A DNA stretch of 62,000 nucleotides from Antedon mediterranea (taxonomy: Eukaryota; Echinodermata; Crinoidea; Comatulida; Antedonidae): positions 21,421,432 through 21,483,431 of the forward strand of contig NC_092679.1 of assembly GCF_964355755.1 (NCBI RefSeq), written 5' to 3'. Shown one piece after another: positions 21,199 to 32,800 of the stretch; positions within the stretch are counted from its first letter, which is position 1; every line of letters begins with the position of its first letter. The translations under genes and the position numbers were made by a program. Under the pieces are notes generated by a model. That model had not been told where the DNA came from, did not search any database, and saw only the letters and a program-made list of their open reading frames with translations.

Positions 21199-24100
21199 CC
21201 TCTCTCCTCCTCTCCTCCTCTCTCTCTCCCCCCTCTCTCTCCCTCTCTCTATCTCTCTCTTTATGTATGACGTTTTATAATATTTTTTTCGAATTTGTAT
21301 AACATAAATATTAAAGAATAACTATTAGATTTGATGACTCTTACAGGTGGTATACCATTCACTACAATGCCAAACTCTACAGATTATCCCATTACAGGTA
21401 TATCAACAGGTAAGGATATAACTCATTTATAATCTGACACATGTACGAAGGGACACAAAAAGCGCGTAACCCTTGCCGATAGTTAGCATTATGTCTCTCG
21501 TGCTGGTTTCATTGAAGTCGAGTAGGTGTCAATCCCAAAATGAAGGACCCAGTCTATTTGCATTTCTGTTTTGTCTTGTAATGTTATGAATATTTTCTCT
21601 GATATTGCCTTTTTCAGAATGGTCTGTGACAACACCAAACTATAACATGGAGACAAAAAGTGGTAAATTTAGCATAGTTAACGGGCTACGGGGCCCTGTG
21701 TGTTATGAAGAAAATCCTAAGCAAAAATGAATATTTTACGAATATGAAGTCATTCACTGATTGTTACAATGATAACACTGAAGGCCACAATGGCAACAGG
21801 AGTTACTTAATCGTCTAAATCTCACTTTATCACAAACCGTATCTACAATGGCGGATTCTTAATGATAACACAAGACGCACCTTTTATAGTATAATCTGAA
21901 AATAATGCATAATAATGTCATCGAAATCCGATCATGTCAATTATAAATGTTAAATAGTATAGTTTAGTATTATTACTATTAATATTTGTGTTATTATTTT
22001 ATTTGTATACCTACAATAAGTGGAGTTGTAACTTGGTGGTTATGATGCTTGGCTACCACTCCAAGGGTCCCGTCACATGTCAGGATTTTGTCTAAGGACA
22101 AAATTACAATTCAACTCCCAAAGACTTTAAATTGACCCATTTATAATACGCGAGATGTATAATAATGAACACATTCTCTTTCTAGGCCCTTCACAGGCAA
22201 ATGTGACCGAAACATTTCTCTGTGGAAATGAAACCCAAATTCAAAATGTGTAAAATACTGTAGTAAAATTGTAAACTATCTTGAAACAAAGAATAACTAT
22301 TAGTTTCGATCATGGCTCTTACAGATATATATAAATACCAACCACTACAGATTATCACAGTACAGGAAAGGACTTAATACAATAACACACAAAACGCATG
22401 TGACGTTTTGTTGCTGATAAATAATGTAAAAGTAATAGTACTGGTCATTGGAGACAAGTTACTCTTAATTCCACATGTCCATCCTACAACCAAGGCGTCT
22501 ACGACCCAGTTGTTTTAACCGGTAAATGATTGAGTATATTCCCAATGTTCCATTTTAAAATTTCCGTAATGTATTTTTCTATTTGTTTTTACAGAATGGC
22601 CTGTAACATTACCTAACTATAACCAGGAGACAACCAGTGGTAATTTGTCATAGCTAAATGGCTACTGGGTCATACTACTGGTGTTATATTCAACTACTGG
22701 AGGGGTTGTCCACAATGATAGAGTCAGAGTAGGAAACGTACCTAATCTGTATCCGCCTTCCTTTATAACCTAGAAAAGAGTATATCCTCGAATTTCAATC
22801 AACTTGCTAATTTGCATTCATACCTACGCCCATCCCTCATGTGACAAATCAATTGCATATACATTACTTAAAAATTAAATAATTTAATCTACTTTGTAAG
22901 ATGTAAAGTACAATAATAAACAGATAACGATGATTCTCTTTTTAGCTCCTTCACAGTCAAATGTAACCGAAACATTTCTTTGTGGAAATGAAACCCAAAT
23001 CATAATATCGCCTGGATATCCAAACCAATATGGAAACAACCAGTACATCGAATGGACATTTACTACTCATGTTGGAAGTTTGCTCTCTGTTGAATTCTAC
23101 GATTTTGATCTTGAGCACAGCTACGATTATGTGACTATTTACAGTGACGGAGAAATGATTGGTAGATTCAGTGGTTCCAGTACGCCATCATTAACAATAT
23201 CTACAAACAACACAATTAAGATAGTCTTCACCACAGATGGTAGTGTGGTAGAGAAAGGATTTCAGGCTGAGGTGTATATATCTGAAGCCCCAGGTAGGTT
23301 ATTATTATTCATATTGGAGTTAAATGTGTATTATTTCATTTGCATTGACATGGCGTATGTCCGATTGGACACAGGACCGATGTTGTGTCAAGAACTGTCG
23401 TTTTTTACCCTTGCTCTCCAACTAATTCTGGTTGTTGGATTAATATCATAGATAATTTGAATCAAAATGGTAAAGTCGATCATATTTATGAAATGTTCCA
23501 AAAATCACTTCCTTGTTAAAGCATCCGATTATCGGTATGTATCTAGATTTATTTTCAGTATCATAGGAAAAGAAGAAAGAAAAGAGGTGTGCTTTGGGAA
23601 CTTTTAGACAGAAGCGAACGAATTTTGTGATATCGATAGAATAACGATGTAAAAATCATTGAATAAGGAATCGTTCCGAAGTAAATGTTAGAGTGTGTGT
23701 TTTTTTACCCTTTATCATCTGTAATATTTGTTTCAATTCTCAGATGGTTTTTGTTCTGATTTCAACGATGGCTATTCTGGTTGGACTGATTATTATGGTT
23801 ACGATCTATGGAGGAGATCCTCTGAACGATATGATGGTAACAACAACGATATAGGAAGCCGTTACTCGGGATCAGGTATAACATATTAATCAGATAAACC
23901 TCTCCTGTTTGGTTAGTCAAACAATAATAATATTTCTTCTGATTTTGTCAACAAATAGGTCTATCAGATAAATTAAAGATTAAATATTAATTAATGTCAT
24001 TAATTGTTATAAGATTAAGGGAATAGAGAAAATCAGAAACATCAATTTCCTTCACTGTCATTTGTTTTAATTTTCAGATGATTACTACATCTATATTGCA

Positions 24101-27003
24101 AACAGCTACGGTTACAGTGGATACCAATATGGCTATCTTAAAAGTCCATATCTACCAGACAGATGGGATGAAGCGTGTCTTAGATTCTATTACTATATGA
24201 GTGGACATTCCAGTCAATACATTGCTGTCAATGAGTATTCTAGTTTCGGAGGATATAGAAGGCTAACGATTTATGATGATTACAGTCAACGATGGAAGCC
24301 TGCCAATGTTACTATCAACACTGCCAATAACTACAATGCTTACTTCTTAATTATGGGCAGAATATATGGTACACAAATGGTTGCTGTTGACGATATCTAT
24401 ATTACCGAAGGCGCATGCTCAGATTATCCAGGTATGAGTCCCTATTTAGATTTAAGTATTAACTATGAAAGATATTTTGATTGAAAATCTTCTTAATTAA
24501 TTAATTAAAGTATGTAAATGGCTTTATAAAATGTTCTTTAATTTATTATTAATCTGTATTTCAATCAGTCTATTTGCATAAAACCGTCGTTTTTTTTCAA
24601 AAAGAACATGCTCACTATACATATAAAAAACATTTCTTGCCTATAGATGAACCTTCAGCTACAGATGTGGTTACTGAATGGGATAGAACAACAGGTAGGT
24701 TTTTCTTGATTGTAATGTTCAACGGATGTGATATACTGTATACTTAATCCAATTATTATGTTCGTATATTTCATTTATTATTATTATTACTCATCATTTG
24801 ATACTATTTCCAGATCAATCACCAAGTACAGCCTCGCCTACAACTCTACCAGAATGGATAGAAACTGGTGAGTTTAACCGAAGACTAATTAATTTAAAAT
24901 GATTTAATTCATACACTTATTTGATATAATTGAAACGTTTTTCTGGGAATCGGTACGGTACGTGTTGATATGGAATAAATTAAGAATTGGACTTATAAAT
25001 TATAAGTAATTTATTGTGGAGGTAAAAACAGCTTCTGAACTGAAAAAAAATCTGGCTAGACATGATCCTTAAGCTGGACGATAGGTAGTCAATGTCGTAA
25101 GTTATATTTTATTCTAATTTGTTACATATAATAATCAACTTTTACATTTCATCCAAATTTTTCTTTTCAGATGTTGTATGCAGTAATTCATACATGACAG
25201 TTTACCTTGATGCGGCTTCACTTGGAAGTAATAGTACCGCACACTTTATCGACCCGACGTGTGGCACGATGGGATACACGTATCGTAACGGCATGTATTG
25301 GCTGTATTTATATACTAGATACGATCAATGTCAAACAACAATAAAGGTAACAAACGATTGTTTATTATACTACATCTTGTTATCTCTTTCTCCATTTCTT
25401 ATTATTTCTTTTTAGTCGACATTGTCCTCAACAACTTATCAAAACCAAGTAATTGTTTCGAACGAAGGTGTTTCCAGGATTTACAGGAAAGACGACAGTC
25501 GCATAACCGTCGAGTGTGAACTAAAAAATACAGGTCACTCATCCGTTAGTTTTGACCCAGTTGGAATAGAAAAAGATTTCCTAAAACGCGAACATGACAA
25601 CTTTACATTCGCAATAGAGCTGTATACAGACAGCAGTTATTCTACCCCATACCCGAGATGGCAGTATCCAATCGAACTGGAGCTAGGAAGTAAAGTGTTT
25701 GTTGGTGCGAGTGTGAAGACTTTTAGTAATGATATGGTTCTGTTTGTCGATTCTTGCAAAGCCACACCAAACCCAGACCCTGATGCTCAGCCTAACTATG
25801 AATAAATTAAAAACAGGTAACTAGTCAGTATAGTGTGGTAGGCCTACTACTATACTGATAATCTTATATAGTAAATAGGTTCTACCTGGTTATGGGTTTA
25901 TCTGGTTATAACTGGTTCTACCTACTGTAGTTATTTCTACCTGGTTATAACTGGTTTTACCTGGTTATAACTGGTTTTACCTGGTTATAACTGGTTTTAC
26001 CTGGGTCTGCCTGGTTATAACTGTTTAACTGTTTTTTACGATTAATTGTTAAAAGCTTAACTCTCGGTGTTGTGCAGTTGTGGTTTCAATTCTAGAAGAG
26101 GTATACTATAAAATGTTTGTTTTAGCATATTTATTAAGCATAATTTTGTATTTCTTAACTAGATTAATTGTCTTTTCTCTATGTAGTTGTAGTGTAGATT
26201 CGACAGTTAGTTTCGATGGAAAATCAACTTCTGGAGACTTTTCCCGGGCGTTCTTTTCATTTGAAACGTTTGGTTTCAGCGGCGAATACTCAACGGTACG
26301 AAAATTAAATTTTAAAAATCATATACCAAGTACCATTTTCAGAATATTAGCAATAATTGTACAATCTGGTGCGTAGATCCGATCCTGAAACTTAAATACG
26401 TTTAAAAACTTTTTCTCGTTAAAATTTAATACAGGTTTTCGTTCATTGTCAACTTTCCATCTGCAATGAGAGTGATTGGAGATGCTCCAGTAACTGTAAC
26501 CAACGACAACGCCGTGACGTCAATCTACCCAATAAATTGTCTGACAGCATTTCGATTGAACTTGGACCTTTGGTGCTAAAAAGACCAGACGAAAACTCTG
26601 AAATTGTTCTTGATGCTCAAGGTATACAAAATATATATTCTGTCCGATTATTATTTGTGTGATGTTATCAGACTGTTAGAGTAAATATAAAATAACTCTA
26701 TAGACGAGGCTTCTATGTTAACAAGTGTGTATTGACATTTAGAAAATCTAGGTGTACAGCATTTCCACAATAATACAATCTTTACTGTATCTTTTTTGTG
26801 TTTTGTACAACGCAATTAAAGCTAAAAAATAAACTGTTTGTTTTTCAGAGTCAAAATCGAACGGACAAATTCCCACTCTTCCATCGACTTTGATGGTTCT
26901 CAGTTTGGTTGTCTTGGCAATAGGGTGTGTCACCTTGTTTACAGGCTTAAAGAAGCATAAATATTCTTACCAGAATCTGGAAAACCACATGGAAGAGATG
27001 TGA
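19029..27003 (+). CDS. gene 2: MAM-A/CUB/MAM-B/ZP protein with in-frame stop in ZP
   Basis: Exons: 19029-19089, 19742-19771, 20090-20239, 20389-20721, 21347-21409, 21618-21662, 22595-22639, 22946-23293, 23744-23875, 24078-24431, 24647-24694, 24814-24867, 25171-25346, 25416-25816, 26187-26295, 26435-26621, 26849-27003. All joins are GT/AG and frame-consistent. A TAA at 25803-25805 (Leu TTA in gene 1) stops the protein after about 742 residues, within the ZP module. Without it the chain would be about 896 residues with RQRR and a membrane helix. As written it would be a secreted protein with an incomplete ZP module, or a pseudogene decaying slowly: the four downstream segments keep open frames and intact splice sites, which suggests the change is recent, polymorphic or an assembly error. 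Confidence 0.8.
20090..20721 (+). CDS. gene 2 exons: MAM-A domain
   Basis: Exons 20090-20239 and 20389-20721. NFQYGFDGWTQEYGDDFDW, SLSFYYHMYG and GDIAIDDIYIGG match gene 1 MAM-A closely, and again no cysteine is present. Confidence 0.85.
21146..21265 (+). repeat. poly-C / CT microsatellite
   Basis: Uninterrupted C runs followed by (CT)n and CTCC runs, within the gene 2 intron after MAM-A. Confidence 0.95.
21347..22639 (+). CDS. gene 2 exons: three linkers before CUB
   Basis: Exons 21347-21409 (GIPFTTMPNSTDYP type), 21618-21662 (EWSVTTPNYNMETKSG) and 22595-22639 (EWPVTLPNYNQETTSG), phase 1-1. The last two are duplicates of one another and flank the broken exons at 22186-22366. Confidence 0.7.
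22186..22366 (+). pseudogene. broken CUB and linker exon copies in gene 2 intron
   Basis: After a TTTCTAG acceptor, 22186-22241 repeats the first ~18 codons of a CUB exon (PSQANVTETFLCGNETQ) and then runs into unrelated sequence with a stop. About 80 bases later, 22322-22366 resembles the linker at 21347 but is out of frame. Together with 22595-22639 and 22946-23293 this looks like a tandem duplication of linker+CUB, with one copy truncated. Confidence 0.75.
22946..23293 (+). CDS. gene 2 exon: CUB domain
   Basis: A 348-base phase 1-1 exon with FLCGNET, SPGYP, SVEFYDFDLE, YDYVTIYSDG and FTTDGS; one cysteine. It ends VYISEAPG, one codon shorter than gene 1. Confidence 0.85.
23744..24431 (+). 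CDS. gene 2 exons: MAM-B domain
   Basis: Exons 23744-23875 and 24078-24431, with GFCSDFNDGYSGW, CLRFYYYMSG and AVDDIYITEGACSDYPG; three cysteines. Confidence 0.85.
24647..24867 (+). CDS. gene 2 exons: two linkers before ZP
   Basis: Exons 24647-24694 (DEPSATDVVTEWDRTT) and 24814-24867 (DQSPSTASPTTLPEWIET), phase 1-1, equivalent to gene 1 8075-8122 and 13215-13283. Confidence 0.7.
25171..26621 (+). CDS. gene 2 exons: ZP module, interrupted by a stop
   Basis: Exons 25171-25346, 25416-25816, 26187-26295 and 26435-26621. ZP-N has four cysteines. The stop at 25803-25805 falls four codons before the end of the second exon, after DSCK, so ZP-C cysteines, the RQRR site and the membrane anchor are not translated. 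The downstream exons remain intact and keep the cysteine SNC that gene 1 has lost. Confidence 0.8.
25870..26020 (+). repeat. CTGGTTATAACTGGTT minisatellite, gene 2 copy
   Basis: About 20-base units (ACCTGGTTATAACTGGTTTT) repeated in the same intron position as in gene 1 (14280-14410), with more homogeneous copies here. Confidence 0.75.
26849..27003 (+). CDS. gene 2 exon: membrane helix and tail (beyond the stop)
   Basis: Encodes LMVLSLVVLAIGCVTLFTG, then KKHKYSYQNLENHMEEM and TGA. It is in frame with the preceding exon, but lies downstream of the stop at 25803 and is not translated unless that codon is absent or read through. Confidence 0.75.
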
Positions 27004-28327
27004 ACGAATAACTATTAGAGGTTTTTGTTGTTGGTTTAGTTTACGCTTAAATACTGTAACTACTAATTGTTAGAATAGTCTTTATCGTCTCAAAATAGAG
27101 CAGATCTTATGCTCTGCATAAACCACTTATAAAATTCCCTTCATATCTCTAAATATAGACTATTGTCAACTATTTAAGGTTGGATATGAAGGTTAAACAA
27201 AACAAAGTGTAGGTATATGGTATATAGTTGTTTCGTGATTGGGAAAGTGAATTAAGTACAATAGAGTTATTAATTCTCATTAGATATTTTCCTTTGTGTA
27301 ATTTTACTAATTGACGTCATTATTGTGACGTCATTTAAAGCAAATTGAAACATTGATTTTTTTCTTATAAATACTGTAGGATTATAAAATAGTCTTGTTA
27401 TTGAGGTTATTTTCTAATTTGGTGTAATAGGTATGTGCTTGAAATAAATAACATTAAGAAACTGGATGCTTTTTGTAATGTCTACTTATTTTGTTTGTCA
27501 CGTGCTATGGTGAGTCACGTGGTATTGTGGAATCAAACTTTAGAAAGTAAAAGTTAACAAATGAGCAGATGAGCAAGTTGTTCAATTACTTTGAAAAAAT
27601 ATCTAAATATTTATATGTTGGTTTAATCAGGGAAGAATTAACTCTTCCCTGGTTTAATCAGGGAAGAGTTCGATTAACAAACCTCACTCTTCCCTTGTTT
27701 AACGTATCTCTTTGGATATTGAACTGTGTTGAACAATACTGCTAATTAATACATTTACACAATAAAAACAATATGAGATAGTGCCATACTAGTTTATCGT
27801 AATTAGCTTGATTTCGCAAGAAACGTCATTAAACAATGCATGATGGGAAGGATTTGGGAGCAATAGTGCCACAATTAAAAAACTTTATATAATGGTGGTG
27901 GCGTTATTTCTCCAAATTCCTTCCCATCATAGTATTTGAGACAGCGCCATTTGGTTAAATTGATAACATCGATAGAAAATATTGTGCAATACAATAAAAC
28001 ACCTCATTGAAATTAATTTTGAACCGAGTTGAACTATCTTATCGATAACAATACTGATAATCAATAGATTATCATATTATAAAGAATGCATCCTGTGACA
28101 ATGTACGTCATTTGTTTTAATTGATAACATGGATAGAAATGTTGCGCAACAAAGTAACGCAATATTGTTTAAAGGTTTTTATAGCGAATACAAACTAGTA
28201 AGCTTGGGGTTTGCATCGTACACCTTGTGTTTCAAAAAGGAAAGTATGGTCAACCATACATTAATTCATTTTGGAAACATTTTGATGCAAGTCTACCGCA
28301 AACGTATTTACTATTAAAAAAATGTAA

Positions 28328-28645
28328 TTTTTTTTTTAAATTTACATTTATATTGGGTAACCTCTTCAGTCAAAGACTGGTCTCCCAGAGGGCCCAGTTG
28401 GTGATCAGTGGCTGTGATGTACTAATACACCGGGGTAACCCCCTACTCGTCTCGAAAGATGTACTAGGTTCTTTAAAGTGCACACGAGCTAGATGTGTAC
28501 ACTGTACCTACGGTTTATAGTCCTTATCCGAGAAGACTCGTTCTACCACCAGAACCATGGAGTGAGTGAGCCTCGAACCCCTGCCGATGTTATGGCTACG
28601 TAATTACGGTTCCACTATCTTAACCGCTCGGCCACTCACTCACAC
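28328..28645 (-). mobile_element. tRNA-derived SINE, - orientation
   Basis: On the minus strand it reads GTGGCCGAGCGGTTAAG, then GGGGTTCGAGGCTC (B box), then the same body as 1040-1389 (CTTCTCGGATAAGGACTA, GTAGGGGGTTACCCCGGTG) and an A-rich end. Confidence 0.85.
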
Positions 28646-29639
28646 TATAATAATATAATATAATAATAATAATAATCTCAATTAAATCAATTTGATTAAA
28701 TGGTCGTCTGCAATCAATAAATGGACATAGTTTACAATAATACAAGTGGAAGATTCAGAGCTGAGAGACACACACGCGCTACGGGACGCCGTCCGACACA
28801 TTACCATTCTGTCTAACTATGGTTTGTAAAATACAATAACAATTAATACACATTCAGACACACGTAATATTGTTTGTCAGACAGAATAGTTACTGCCCTA
28901 CACAGCACTCTCCTGTACGCACTTTTATAATTTGAATTTGAAATGTTGCTATTAGACCTACCAATCGAATGTTTATAGTATTATTTGTATTATAGATTGT
29001 TATTATTAATAAATATTTCCGTGTTATTATCAACCAAAATACCATCTAAACACATATACAGAAGATGAAGAACTTCGTTACTTATCACATAATCACATGA
29101 TCATATCATAATAATCATTATAACGACCGTCATAATAATATCACTGAAATGAACATCGCCACCATCATATTTGAATCACATTATCATTATCATTGCCATA
29201 ATATGACCAGAAAATTTATGGTAGAAAAAAGGAAAATGAAGACGTGGAGATGGAGAGCAGACAACAATGGCCTAATTTACCACCAGTAGCAATTTTAAAT
29301 CGCCAAATCGTCACCACCACAACCACCACCACCCCCGATGTCACCATACATCCTCGTACAGAGGAGGGAGGAAGAAACGTGGAAAGAGTTTGAATTAAAC
29401 TGACACCTGATCTAATAGAGGAGTTCTCCGGTAAATTACAAAAGAGTTTACTATCACTATTTCAAGTAAACCAGAAGGTCTAAATGTTGTGATTTAGAGG
29501 GACGAACTGACTTCCTTATCTTTGAAAGATATTTTGTGAATTGTGGCAGATGTTCAATTTATGACAGTACTTTGCGTGACCAGCATGGGGGAGGGGAGTT
29601 GGGTGGGGTTCATTCGTTTATCAGTTTAAGGGATTTTAA

Positions 29640-29677
29640 TCTAACTTTAGTTAAATATAAAACAGGTTTTTGTTCCC
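29640..29677 (+). promoter_or_regulatory. shared upstream block, gene 3
   Basis: TAATCTAAC..TAGTTA followed by AAAACAGGTTTTTGTTCCC at 29659-29677, 194 bases before the ATG; identical in its 19-base core to gene 2 and to the second gene 4 copy. Confidence 0.6.
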
Positions 29678-29806
29678 ATCTACATTAAATTGTAATTACT
29701 ACATTGTCGGAATAACTAATCTATTTCATCATTAGATTTAATCTGTCACAAACGATACCGCTGTACCAAATTACCAACCAAATAAAACAAATAAAAGTAA
29801 GCATCA

Positions 29807-29815
29807 TATATAAAT
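29807..29815 (+). promoter_or_regulatory. gene 3 TATA box
   Basis: TATATAAAT about 60 bases before the ATG. Confidence 0.65.
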
Positions 29816-29870
29816 GAACAAAACCTCTCTAATTCACATTCACATTTCTGTGTTTTTAGCTCTTTTCAAA

Positions 29871-32800
29871 ATGAGAGTGGACATGTTTTACAGTGCTTTG
29901 TTTTGGCTCTGCTGTGCGTGCTACGCCACGGGTAAGATGTGTTTTTACGTATGTTTTCATATTTCATCATTTACACCTATTTCGTTATCTATTGTTTCAA
30001 TTTAATGTAACTTTTAAGTCGTGTTTTTAGTGCGATTAAAAAAATATACGTATTTAATTTTGTTACAATCATGGTTAATTTAATAGCTGTAATTATGTTT
30101 TTAAAGCTGTTTTCATTAAATGTTTAGTTTTAATAACAAAATATTATACTTCAGGTCAATAGGCCTAAATCAACCGTATATCTCCCACTTTTATTTCAAA
30201 CTTTATTTTAAAAACCATACTCTTAAGTTTATCTTAGTTTGTCCGCCATCTCAATACATTCCTTTAGTTTATTTAGTTTTTTTCTTAGTTTTCCATATTT
30301 GTATACTATAATTATTACGGTACTTCGTGTGTGGTAACAATTATTAAAAGTTTGTCTATTTTTCTTGTGAATGTTAATACTTATTTTTTATCAATAAACT
30401 TATATTTGTAATACTATATTAATTGAAATATGTTTGCTTTAAAATAGACCTACGCAACATATTTTAACTTTAAAATATTATTTGAGTTTTTTCTAATTTA
30501 AATTTTCATATTCCAAATATGTACAATATTGTAACTGTTATGGAACTATTATATTTCAGCGAATTGGACACCGATGTACACAACAGAAGGTATTATAGTT
30601 TAGTTCTCAAGTCCCCTTAATACATGGTATTAATGAAATAATATAAGTAGGCCCTAGTCCGAAATTGTTACTCTTACGATATAAATGGGTGTGTGTGGGA
30701 AGAAACGCGTTTGTTACGCGTGTAAACTGAACAGCTGACGCGTTTGTTACGCGTGTAAACTGAGCAGCTGACGCGTTTGATACGCGTGTAAACTGAGCTG
30801 ACATTAGATTTCTTTAAACAATTTATTGATTTGACAAAATATAATAAAAAATACAATTAAAGAGTACACTAATAAATATTATATATATATTATACTAAAT
30901 ATTTTGTAATATAAATAAATAATAATACATTTTTAAAAGGATGTTGGAACGTTTCATTGAGGTCATTTTTCTTAGAACATAATTTACAAAGATAATGCAA
31001 ATTTTTTAACGAATTACTCCATTTTGTTCCACTCTCTTTAAATCTGTAATATGTTTCAATTATTCAAATTACTAATAATATAAAATTTATTGAAAAAAAA
31101 ATATTATTACAATATTTTTTTAATAAGATTACTATTGAAAAATTGAAATTTATATTACTGATACATTTTTTCTCGGCAGCTCCTTTACAACCGAACCGAA
31201 CGAAATTTCTCTGTGGTAATGAAACTCAAATCATAACATCGCCTGGATATCCAAACCAATATGGAAACAACCAGTACATCAATTGGACATTTGCTACTCA
31301 CGTTGGAAGTTTGCTCTCTGTTGAATTCTACAATTTTGAACTTGAGAGCAACTATGATTATGTGACAATATACTCTGATGGAGACATGATTGGAAGTTTT
31401 ACTGGTTCCAATACACCGCCAACAACAACATCTACAAATAATACTATGATGGTTGTTTTTAGTACAGATGGTAGTGGGGTCTATAGTGGATTTCAAGCTA
31501 AGGTATCTGTTTACCCTGAAGCTCCAGGTAATTAGTACATTACACAATATTTTAATTAATATGAAGCAAACTACATTAACACCTATTACTAAATTAAATA
31601 CATTGTGTTATGTTGTAAGTAACACACCTTGGATATATGTATGTAATGTTGAGGATGGTATGTGAGGATTTCTTTGTTTTATTTTTATTTGAATATAGGC
31701 CTTTCTACTATAAATTATATAATTTTGTATTATCTTAATGGATAATGTACGTGGACAAACATATCCTCGTGTTAACGTAAAAGCTGGAATGTCGCTATAA
31801 ATGGAACGATTGATTGATTGATTGATCGATTGATTGATTGATTGAAAGCTTTGCCACTTCTGATTTACGCAAACTTTTTCAGGGTATCATTAGCCGCCTA
31901 TCGTATGTTATGTCGGTGTGTATTTATGTTTTTAGATTATTATTATTATAAGTTTTTATTTTTTTCAATTTAGCATCTACCTAAACTATCTGTAAAAATA
32001 AATAAAATATCTGTTTAAATTCTCAGATGGTTTTTGTTCTGATTTTAACGATGGATATTCTGGTTGGACTGATTATTATGGTTACGGTCTATGGATGAGA
32101 TCCTCTGAAAGACATTATAACGACAGTGATTTAGGAAACCGTTACTCAGGATCAGGTAAAATGTTTGAAAATTCTATAAATTATTACAATTTTGGATTTG
32201 GACTAAAGAGCAAATGAGTATAATTGTCCTTTTTCATGATATCATCACAGGCTTTCCTAGCCTATTTTAGATTTTGTTAAACTAATTTTTAGTTTGAAGA
32301 TAATTTGCTTTTTAAGCTCTATCTATGTGACAAAAACATGATATGTGATCATATATGGACACAATGGCGCGCATCATATCACTACTATATTTAGGCACAT
32401 ATCACACATTTTGTCAAACTAGAATTTAGTGTAGACATAGCTTTAGGTAAACTAATCTTTAATTCTAATCTTCTCAGTGAGAAGTGATCCTTATATGTAT
32501 CTTTGATTGTATATGAATTATAATATAAATTTAGAATTTAATGTATTACCGGTACAACTGCGGTAAAAGTGAATATAGGATCAACAACTCAATAAATCAG
32601 AAATATCTATTGTAGTGTTGTTATTGATTACCGGTAGTCAAATACTCATTTAAATTGCACCATCTTATTTTTTTTTTTTAAATACCAGGTTGTAACTGTC
32701 GTAATTTTATAATTTTAAAAACTCAAATACTGTATACTTTTATTTAACAATGAGAATAAAATAGAAATGTATATTGTATGTAATGTTGAGGCATGTATGA

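Larger units (their letters stand above)
27004..29870 (+). other. intergenic gene 2-gene 3
   Basis: AATAAA at 27443-27448 is a possible poly(A) signal. An inverted repeat of AGGGAAGAGTT/AACTCTTCCCT type lies at 27625-27705 and a reversed SINE at 28328-28645. Two short ATAACAT.GATAGAAA stretches (27960, 28120) are local duplicates. No gene is seen. Confidence 0.55.

Noticed and set aside
27625-27705. Bacterial-style terminator from the AGGGAAGAGTT inverted repeat
   Set aside because: Eukaryotic context; the ACTCTTCCCTG word recurs at several noncoding places and is more likely a repeat fragment.
28129-28520. Small ORFs before the reversed SINE
   Set aside because: They run into the SINE and have no conserved counterpart in the paralogous intergenic DNA.
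31185-31547. Minus-strand ORFs opposite CUB exons (also at 11364 and 45501)
   Set aside because: These are shadows of the conserved CUB coding strand and recur only because the exon recurs.
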